The position numbers and the translations under genes were made by a program. DNA of 28,283 nucleotides, taken from assembly GCA_022798155.1 (NCBI GenBank), contig JAAWLY010000007.1, forward strand, positions 1 through 28,283, given 5' to 3'. This document shows positions 23,180-28,283 of this stretch, in pieces; the stretch's first letter is position 1, and each line of letters opens with the position of its first letter. Below the pieces are notes generated by a model. It was given only the letters and a program-made list of their open reading frames with translations. It made no database searches and was not told the origin of the DNA. The stretch comes from Lawsonibacter sp. GTDB lineage: Bacteria > Bacillota > Clostridia > Oscillospirales > Oscillospiraceae.

Positions 23180-23208
23180 TTTACAATCCAGGGGTCAAGC
23201 CGTATAAT
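23180..23208 (+). promoter_or_regulatory. Promoter of the CapA-like gene
   Basis: TTTACA (23180-23185), a 17-bp spacer and TATAAT (23203-23208). The start site would be near 23215, directly at the 17-bp palindrome described next. Confidence 0.78.
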
Positions 23209-23217
23209 AAGAGGGAA

Positions 23218-23234
23218 TTGTCAAGAATTGACAA
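23218..23234 (+). promoter_or_regulatory. Operator-like palindrome at the CapA-like gene start site
   Basis: TTGTCAA-GAA-TTGACAA is a perfect 7+7 inverted repeat immediately downstream of the -10. This placement is typical of a repressor site that blocks the polymerase. It could alternatively form a weak 5'-end hairpin in the mRNA. No regulator gene is adjacent. Confidence 0.45.
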
Positions 23235-23260
23235 AATATTCCTGAAAAGGAGTGTTTCCC

Positions 23261-24553
23261 ATGAATCGTAAATTGATTCGCTTAGGGGCCCTTCTCGCCG
23301 CCCTGGCAATCATCCTGACCGCCTGCGTGCCGGGCGGCGGGTCCTCCTCCCAGCCCTCCGCATCCCAGGACACGCCCGCTGACGCCAGCCAGAACTTGCC
23401 GGCAGTTGAGGTGATTCAGCCCGAACCTGAACCGGAGCCCATTGTGTCCCACTTGATGGTGGCCGGCGACGTAATGAGCCATACCCCGCTCACCAACGAC
23501 GTCTATGTAGCCGAGACGGACAGCTACGACTATACCCATGTTCTCCAGTTTGCCGCCCAGCAGCTCCAGCTGGCCGACTACGCCGTGGCTAATCTGGAGA
23601 CCCCCCTGGCCGGCGGACAGCACACCGGCTACCCCCGCTTCAACTCCCCGGACGAGTTGGCCTATAACGTGAAGGAGGCGGGCTTCGACCTGTTGTCCAC
23701 CGTGAACAACCACACCCGTGACAAAGGGATGGACGGCCTGTTCCGCACCATCGACGTGCTGGACGAGGCGGGGCTTGCCCATGTGGGCACCTACCGCACC
23801 CAGGAGGAGCGCGACGAGAACCACGGCATCTATGTGGCCGACGTGGGGGGCATCTCGGTGGCTTTCCTGGCCTACACATACGGGCTGAACGGCTTTCAGC
23901 TGGACTCCGATATGATGTACGCCGCCAACGTGTATAATCTGGACTACTACACCACCCTGGCCAATCCCAACTACGACATGCTGGCCGAGGACATGGCCGC
24001 CGCCCGGGCGCTGGATACAGACATGATCGCGGTGATTATCCACTGGGGCAATGAGTATCACGCCCAGCAAAACACCTACCAGGAACAGGTGGCTGAATTT
24101 CTGGTGGGCCATGGGGCCGACCTGGTGCTGGGCGGCCACCCCCATGTTCTGGAGCCCTATATGACCATCACCGGCCAGGGCCCTGACGGCCAGGAGCGGG
24201 AGGGCTTTGTGATCTACTCCCTGGGCAATTTCATCTCCAACCAGTACTTCCCGGACAACCACTGGCAGGACCTGGCCACCAAGACCACGGTGATTCTGGA
24301 CCTGGAGCTGACCAAAGATCCAGGGGGAAACACCTCCCTTACCGACGTGCGGTACACCCCCTACTACATGCTCCACCGGAACAACAAGCCTGTCGGTGAG
24401 CGGAGGCACCTAGTAAACGTCCACCAGTCTATGGAGGAGTATGAGGCCGGAACCAGTGAGCTGATCGACGCCCGGTCCTACGCCGCCCTTCAGGAGGCCT
24501 TGGACTTCTGTCACGAGGTACTGGGGGCCGAGGGGGACAGACCCTCAGAATAA
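23261..24553 (+). CDS. CapA-family (PGA_cap) lipoprotein
   Basis: A 430-residue exported lipoprotein. The signal peptide ends in LTAC with C22 as lipidation site, and a Ser/Pro/Glu-rich linker follows (about 23-60). The CapA metallophosphatase-like domain has MVAGDVMSHTPL (from 67), NLETPLAGG, STVNNHTRDKGMDG, VIIHWGNEY, GGHPHVLEP and YSLGNFISNQ, which together supply the metal-binding Asp, Asn and His residues. CapA proteins act in poly-gamma-glutamate synthesis or export, but many lone homologues have unknown roles. No capBC genes are present here, so capsule synthesis should not be assumed. ATG 23261 has AAGGAG at 8 nt spacing. Confidence 0.87.
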   Translation: MNRKLIRLGALLAALAIILTACVPGGGSSSQPSASQDTPADASQNLPAVEVIQPEPEPEPIVSHLMVAGDVMSHTPLTNDVYVAETDSYDYTHVLQFAAQQLQLADYAVANLETPLAGGQHTGYPRFNSPDELAYNVKEAGFDLLSTVNNHTRDKGMDGLFRTIDVLDEAGLAHVGTYRTQEERDENHGIYVADVGGISVAFLAYTYGLNGFQLDSDMMYAANVYNLDYYTTLANPNYDMLAEDMAAARALDTDMIAVIIHWGNEYHAQQNTYQEQVAEFLVGHGADLVLGGHPHVLEPYMTITGQGPDGQEREGFVIYSLGNFISNQYFPDNHWQDLATKTTVILDLELTKDPGGNTSLTDVRYTPYYMLHRNNKPVGERRHLVNVHQSMEEYEAGTSELIDARSYAALQEALDFCHEVLGAEGDRPSE

Positions 24554-24563
24554 CATAGAAAAG

Positions 24564-24586
24564 CGCGCCCGCCAAAAGCGGGCGCG
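24564..24586. terminator. Bidirectional terminator between CapA-like and CAP genes
   Basis: CGCGCCCGC (24564-24572), loop of five, GCGGGCGCG (24578-24586). The plus side ends in TTCCTTATT and the minus side in CTTTTC, so both convergent genes are served. Confidence 0.8.
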
Positions 24587-24590
24587 TTCC

Positions 24591-25181
24591 TTATTGGATA
24601 AAAAGCTGAGACCAAGCGTAGCCCCGGTAGCGGTTCCCAGTGTTTTTTTCTGAGCCGATGCCGATTTTTGTGTAGTTTTCGTTGAGAATATTGGCCCGGT
24701 GCCCCTCGGATTTCAGCCAGGCGTTTACCACCTGCTGGGCATCCTTGTAGCCGGTGGCCACGTTTTCCCCCACATAATCGGCGGTAATTCCCATCTCGGC
24801 GATGGCGGTCTTATAGCTGGAGCCGTTGGGGCGGGTGTGGCTGAAGGTACTTACACACTCCTTGGCCCTGACCTGGGCCGCGCCGCACAGGGCGGGGTTC
24901 AGCTCCAGGGCGGACAGCCCAGCCTCTGCCCGGGCCTGGTTGACCAGCGCCAGAATTTCGTCCATAAAATCCCGCTGTTCCTGGGTAAACCGGGCAAAGG
25001 GGTCCTCCTCCTCGCCCTGATTGGCGGGCGGGAAATCAGCCATGGGGACGCGGCTGTCGTCAACCTCGATGGAAAGGTTCCCGTCGTTATCCAAAAGCGC
25101 CGGTCGGGAGAGGCCGGCACTCCACATCAGACATCCAGCGCACAGGACCGCCAGCAGCGGGAAAATAAACTTCTGCTTCAT
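24591..25181 (-). CDS. Exported CAP/SCP-domain protein
   Basis: A 196-residue protein with a signal peptide (about 1-22), an acidic spacer and a CAP (cysteine-rich secretory/antigen 5/PR-1) domain from about 72 to the end. The conserved residues H115 in SHTRPNG, E139 in GENVA and H161 in SEGHRANIL are present, as in YkwD-like bacterial proteins. Their biochemical role is not settled; some are linked to spores or envelope stress. A true lipobox is doubtful because the residue three before C17 is cysteine. The start overlaps the MATE gene stop by 4 bp (ATGA), so the pair is translationally coupled. Confidence 0.87.
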   Translation of the reverse strand: MKQKFIFPLLAVLCAGCLMWSAGLSRPALLDNDGNLSIEVDDSRVPMADFPPANQGEEEDPFARFTQEQRDFMDEILALVNQARAEAGLSALELNPALCGAAQVRAKECVSTFSHTRPNGSSYKTAIAEMGITADYVGENVATGYKDAQQVVNAWLKSEGHRANILNENYTKIGIGSEKNTGNRYRGYAWSQLFIQ

Positions 25182-26554
25182 AGCGACCCCCCCTTATCAT
25201 CGGGCAACAGGGTTTTGCGCCGTTTGAGGAACAGGGTCAGGGTGGTAGCGGAGGCCAGCATATCCGCCACCGGCTCTGCCACATAGATGCCCATCACGTT
25301 GTGGGTCACCATAGGCAGAATAATGGCCAGAGGCACCAGCAAAATCACTTTCCGCAGCAGGGCCAGGAACAGGCTGGTCTTGGCCTGACCCATGGCCATA
25401 AAGGCGGATTGGCATGCCATCTGCGCCCCGAAGGCCCAGATGCCCCCAAAGAAAATGGGCATGACCTTCCCCACCAGCTCCACCAGCTCACGATTGTCGT
25501 TGAAGATGAGGGCCAGAGGCTTGGGGAAGAGGGAGACCAGAATGCAGGTGGAGATGGTGAGGGTGAGGGTGGTGCGCAGCAGCAGCCAGAAGACCTGCCG
25601 CACCCGCCGGTAATTTTTGGCCCCGAAGTTGTAACTCATAATCGGCTGCACCCCCTGGGTGATCCCCTGGATGGGCATGACTACCATCTGCATCACGCTC
25701 TGCATTACGGTGATGGTGCCCACATACAGGTCGCCCCCGTAGCGCTGCAGGCCGGAGTTGAGCACCACCGTCACCAGGCTCTCGGTGGACTGCATGATGA
25801 AGGGTGCGATGCCCAGGGCGGCGATGCTGCTCATCACCTTGCGCTCCAGGCGCATATTTTTAGGGCGAATGCGCAGGCCGGAGCGCCGGGAACACAGGAA
25901 GCCCGCCACCCAGCAGGCGCTCACCCCCTGGGAGAGGATTGTGGCCAGGGCCGCCCCCTTTACCCCCATCTGAAGTCCGAAGATAAGCAGCGGGTCCAGG
26001 GCGATGTTCAGAATGGCCCCGATGAGCACCGAGCACATGGCCACCAGGGCCTGGCCCTGGGCGGTGATGTAGGCGTTAAGCCCTAGGGCCAATTGGACAA
26101 AGACGGTGCCCACCAGGTAGATGGAGATATAATCTAGGGCATAGCCGATGGTGTCCTCCGAGGCCCCAAAGGCCATGAGCACCGGCTCCTTGATGATGGT
26201 AAACAGGGTGGTCAGCACGGCGGCCATAATCAGCAGCAGGGTGGTGGAGTTGCCCAGGATTTTCTCCGCCCCCTCCCGGTCCCCCGCCCCAAGGCGGATG
26301 GACGCCAGGGGGGCGCCCCCCATACCGGCAAAGGCGGTGAAGGCGGAGATCAGCATCAAAATAGGGAAAGTTACCCCCAGGCCAGTGAGGGCGGTGCGCC
26401 CCACCTCTGGGATGTGGCCAATATAGATGCGGTCCACAATGTTATACAGCATGTTGATGAGCTGGGCCGCCACCGCGGGCAGGGCCAGCTTGACCATCAG
26501 CGGGCCGACAGGGGCGCTGGCCAGCGCCTCCTCGCTTCTATGGGACTGGGACAA
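25178..26554 (-). CDS. MATE-family multidrug/cation antiporter
   Basis: A 12-span exporter of about 458 residues using a sodium or proton gradient to remove drugs or metabolites. Features are the pseudo-twofold repeat, the N-terminal LALPAVAAQLINMLYNIVDR, the loop GMGGAPLASIRLGAGD after TM2, and the C-half counterpart QGVQPIMSYNFGAKNYRRV. The start is uncertain: a GTG at 26587 has no binding site. GGAGG at 26568-26564 is only 3 nt before GTG 26560 but 9 nt before TTG 26554, so I favour the TTG. It is co-translated with the CAP protein, an uncommon pairing. The substrate cannot be predicted. Confidence 0.9.
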   Translation of the reverse strand: MSQSHRSEEALASAPVGPLMVKLALPAVAAQLINMLYNIVDRIYIGHIPEVGRTALTGLGVTFPILMLISAFTAFAGMGGAPLASIRLGAGDREGAEKILGNSTTLLLIMAAVLTTLFTIIKEPVLMAFGASEDTIGYALDYISIYLVGTVFVQLALGLNAYITAQGQALVAMCSVLIGAILNIALDPLLIFGLQMGVKGAALATILSQGVSACWVAGFLCSRRSGLRIRPKNMRLERKVMSSIAALGIAPFIMQSTESLVTVVLNSGLQRYGGDLYVGTITVMQSVMQMVVMPIQGITQGVQPIMSYNFGAKNYRRVRQVFWLLLRTTLTLTISTCILVSLFPKPLALIFNDNRELVELVGKVMPIFFGGIWAFGAQMACQSAFMAMGQAKTSLFLALLRKVILLVPLAIILPMVTHNVMGIYVAEPVADMLASATTLTLFLKRRKTLLPDDKGGSL

Positions 26555-26629
26555 GGGCACGTTCCTCCAATCAGTTCTGCGCCCCACCCCGCTGGGCAGG
26601 GGCGCGTCCGGGTTTTGATGGTAAAGGGC

Positions 26630-26638
26630 AGTATATCA
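26630..26638 (-). promoter_or_regulatory. Possible extended -10 for the MATE/CAP unit
   Basis: The minus strand carries TGATATACT, an extended -10, about 75-80 bp ahead of the MATE start. No convincing -35 lies 16-18 bp further upstream. Confidence 0.35.
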
Positions 26639-26680
26639 CAAATTCCGCTGAAAGGGAAGGGGCTTGAATCTGATTGCCCC

Positions 26681-26709
26681 TTGTATTCTCTGTCGGATTT
26701 TGCTAAAAT
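26681..26709 (+). promoter_or_regulatory. Promoter of the small hydrophobic ORF
   Basis: TTGTAT (26681-26686), a 17-bp spacer ending TGC, and TAAAAT (26704-26709) make an extended -10 promoter. The start near 26716 falls just before the hairpin that hides the ribosome-binding site. Confidence 0.6.
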
Positions 26710-26720
26710 ACCTGTGCTGT

Positions 26721-26751
26721 CCCACCTGCGCCGGCAGCAGGAGTAGGTGGG
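26721..26751 (+). promoter_or_regulatory. Hairpin sequestering the Shine-Dalgarno sequence
   Basis: CCCACCT (26721-26727) is perfectly complementary to AGGTGGG (26745-26751), which includes the ribosome-binding site of the ORF at 26757. A competing inner pairing, CCTGC (26725-26729) with GCAGG (26737-26741), would free the site. A 5' arm masking the site at the very start of a short mRNA is the usual way type I toxin mRNAs are kept silent. Confidence 0.55.
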
Positions 26752-26756
26752 AACAT

Positions 26757-26966
26757 ATGGAGCAGTTTGTCACTTTTATCGTGTCTGCCGCAGCAAATGT
26801 AGCCTCCTACTATATTTGCAAATGGCTTGACAGACACGGCAAGGGACGTAAGACTATCACTGCAAAAGCGTCCCCTGGAGAGCTCCTAACCTCTCCGGGG
26901 GACGCTTTTTGCGGTGGGAACATGGATGCAATTCGTCACTTTTGGCTTTCGCCACGGTTCTTATAG
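26757..26966 (+). CDS. Small hydrophobic peptide, type I toxin-like
   Basis: The frame starts MEQFVTFIVSAAANVASYY and continues ICKWLDRHGKGRK: one membrane span followed by an aromatic/aspartate/basic tail. This recalls the architecture of Fst/Ldr-type toxins and many small clostridial hypotheticals. The leader hairpin masks its ribosome-binding site, and a 19-bp terminator stem begins at 26864. The frame has no stop before that stem; it runs through it to 26966 (69 residues). The terminated mRNA would therefore lack a stop codon, which suggests a frameshift near KGRK or a non-stop message. No antisense RNA can be assigned from sequence alone. The toxin call is inference; the span and hairpins are seen. 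Confidence 0.45.
   Translation: MEQFVTFIVSAAANVASYYICKWLDRHGKGRKTITAKASPGELLTSPGDAFCGGNMDAIRHFWLSPRFL
26864..26910. terminator. Strong bidirectional terminator
   Basis: AAAAGCGTCCCC (26864-26875) pairs with GGGGACGCTTTT (26898-26909). One T-G pair follows, then GGAGAG (26877-26882) pairs with CTCTCC (26891-26896), around an 8-nt loop. The T-run on the plus strand and TTTT on the minus strand make it work both ways, ending the small ORF transcript and prfC. Confidence 0.88.
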
Positions 26967-27009
26967 CACAGCTGGCGCTGTCATTGCAAGAGAAATTTGG
27001 GGGTATTAA
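26912..27009 (+). pseudogene. Decayed tandem copy of the small hydrophobic ORF
   Basis: The sequence GGTGGGAACAT, then an ATG and codons for QFVTF, recurs here almost as at 26746-26777. A 27-codon frame starts at ATG 26926 (MQFVTFGFRHG and on) and stops at 27009, overlapping the end of prfC. One base out of phase the DNA encodes a hydrophobic stretch FATVLIAQLALSLQEKFGG. MQFVTF plus that stretch would make a membrane peptide like its neighbour, with one frameshift between. Interpretation is tentative because the region is short. Confidence 0.35.
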
Positions 27010-28283
27010 AACCTCGCTCCGCCGAACTCGGCCAGTTTGAGCCCCTTGTTCCGTTCAGTGACCCACTGGATGGACCACTGGGAGGCGAAGAGCAGCAGCT
27101 GGTTGCCCTTGTAGTCCTCCACCAGCTTGGCGTCGTTGGGAAGGAGGAGATCCTCCTCCTTCAGGGGCGGGGCCTCCTCATCCTCCTTGACGATCCACCG
27201 CAGGTATTCGAAGGGCAGGCCCTCCTTATACAGCTCCACGTTGTATTCGGAGCGCAGCCGGTACTCCAGCACATCAAATTGCAGCGTACCCACCACACCC
27301 ACGATGACCTCCTCCATACCGGAGTAGGGGGTTTTGAAGATCTGGATGGCCCCCTCCTGGGCGATCTGCTCCACGCCTTTGAGGAACTGCTTGCGCTTCA
27401 TGGTGTCGATGGAGCGGATGCGCTGAAAGTGCTCAGGGGCAAAGGTGGGGATGGGGTCGAACTGGAACTTTTTTCCTGGGGCGCACAAGGTGTCCCCAAT
27501 GGAAAAGATACCCGGGTCGAACACGCCGATGATATCCCCGGCGTAGGCCTCCTCGATGATCTCCCGCTCGGCGGCCATCAGCTGCTGGGGCCGGGACAGG
27601 CGGATTTTTTTCCCCTCCTGAATGTGGTAGACCTCCTTGTCCGCCTCAAACTTGCCGGACACCACCCGCATAAAGGCGATGCGGTCCCGGTGGGCCTTGT
27701 TCATGTTGGCCTGGATTTTAAAGACAAAGGCGGAGAAGTCGTCGTCGAAGGAGTCGATCACCTCGTCCCCCGCCTTCCGGGGCAGAGGGGCGGTGGTCAT
27801 GCGCAGGAACTCCTCCAGGAAAGGCTCCACGCCGAAGTTGGTCAGAGCGGAGCCAAAGAATACCGGCGACAGCTTGCCGTGGCGCACCCGCTCCAGGTCA
27901 AAGTCGCAGGAGGCCCCGTCCAGCAGCTCAATCTCGTCCACCAGCTGCTCCCGCTTGGCCGCGCCGATCAGGTCGGCCAGGGCAGGATCGTCGGGCTCGA
28001 TCTGGGTGGCGGTGGCCGCCCGGGCGTTGGTGTTGGAGGTGAAGTGGATCACTTTCCGGTTCTGTCGGTCGTACACCCCCATAAATTCCTTGCCGCAGCC
28101 GATGGGCCAGTTCATGGCGTAGGTGTCGATACCCAGCTCGTGCTCCAGCTCCTCACACAGCTCAAAGGGGTCCCGGGCCTCCCGGTCCATCTTGTTGATA
28201 AAGGTAAAGATGGGGATATCCCGCATGGCGCACACCTTGAACAGCTTCCGGGTCTGGGCCTCCACGCCCTTGGCCCCGTCAAT
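27006..28283 (-). CDS. prfC: Peptide chain release factor 3 (C-terminal part, cut by window edge)
   Basis: The frame is open to the right end of the window; about 425 residues of a ~525-residue GTPase are visible. The GTP-binding domain is represented by its NKMD motif in FTFINKMDR. An EF-Tu-like domain II follows, with the C-terminal RF3 domain seen in SGMEEVIVGVVGTLQFDVLEYR (split by its first residue) and FASQWSIQWV. RF3 removes RF1 or RF2 from the ribosome after peptide release. It differs from EF-G and tetracycline-protection proteins by this C-terminal domain. The P-loop and start lie outside the window. Its transcript probably ends at the bidirectional terminator at 26864-26910. Confidence 0.93.
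   Translation of the reverse strand: MDGAKGVEAQTRKLFKVCAMRDIPIFTFINKMDREARDPFELCEELEHELGIDTYAMNWPIGCGKEFMGVYDRQNRKVIHFTSNTNARAATATQIEPDDPALADLIGAAKREQLVDEIELLDGASCDFDLERVRHGKLSPVFFGSALTNFGVEPFLEEFLRMTTAPLPRKAGDEVIDSFDDDFSAFVFKIQANMNKAHRDRIAFMRVVSGKFEADKEVYHIQEGKKIRLSRPQQLMAAEREIIEEAYAGDIIGVFDPGIFSIGDTLCAPGKKFQFDPIPTFAPEHFQRIRSIDTMKRKQFLKGVEQIAQEGAIQIFKTPYSGMEEVIVGVVGTLQFDVLEYRLRSEYNVELYKEGLPFEYLRWIVKEDEEAPPLKEEDLLLPNDAKLVEDYKGNQLLLFASQWSIQWVTERNKGLKLAEFGGARF

Noticed and set aside
23282..24409. 375-codon minus-strand frame opposite the CapA-like gene
   Set aside because: Val/Gly/His-rich antisense shadow of a complete lipoprotein gene.
23261..24553. Part of a poly-gamma-glutamate capsule operon
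   Set aside because: No capB, capC or capD homologue lies nearby; the gene is flanked by its own promoter and terminator.

Overview
The window looks like the chromosome of a Gram-positive anaerobe of the Clostridia. The GC-rich coding, the codon use and the gene order (gdpP-rplI-dnaB, and tilS-hpt-ftsH) suggest the Oscillospiraceae / Flavonifractor-like group. That placement is inferred from gene order and protein character; no database search was run.

Layout. (1) 1-5100 is a visibly AT-richer accessory segment. It holds a promoter, a metallo-beta-lactamase-fold hydrolase, a CitMHS-like carboxylate transporter, an unrecognised 163-residue protein and an HSL-type alpha/beta esterase, closed by a strong terminator, then the broken remains of a type-B carboxylesterase. 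It stops at the 3' end of a tRNA-Arg(CCG) gene, the usual edge of an integrated island. (2) 5162-14322, all on the minus strand, is a core block read as gdpP, rplI, dnaB, a membrane protein of unknown function, tilS, hpt, ftsH and then tRNA-Arg. A 177-bp element made of many hairpins sits between gdpP and rplI. (3) 14385-18339: a divergent promoter pair drives gdpP to the left and ilvE to the right. A zinc-type ABC importer operon (znuA-znuC-znuB, joined by 4-bp overlaps) with its own promoter follows. (4) 18340-22618: an AT-rich spacer with a repeat-like hairpin, a small membrane protein, an unknown acidic protein on the minus strand, then a DUF1934 protein, argS and a CoA-type Nudix hydrolase on the plus strand. 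(5) 22602-22926: two divergent, inverted copies of one ~160-bp palindrome-ended element, placed back to back. (6) 22958-26640: a 41-residue ORF, a CapA-like lipoprotein, and a convergent MATE exporter / CAP-domain protein pair. (7) 26680-27009: a short transcription unit for a small hydrophobic peptide whose Shine-Dalgarno sequence is buried in a hairpin, followed by a strong bidirectional terminator and a decayed tandem copy. This looks like a type I toxin gene. (8) The C-terminal part of prfC (RF3) runs off the right edge.

Working together: the core blocks are housekeeping genes for replication, ribosome and tRNA function, c-di-AMP turnover, purine salvage, membrane proteolysis, branched-chain amino acids and zinc uptake. 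The unusual material is in the tRNA-flanked hydrolase/transporter operon, the families of structured repeats, and the toxin-like small ORF.
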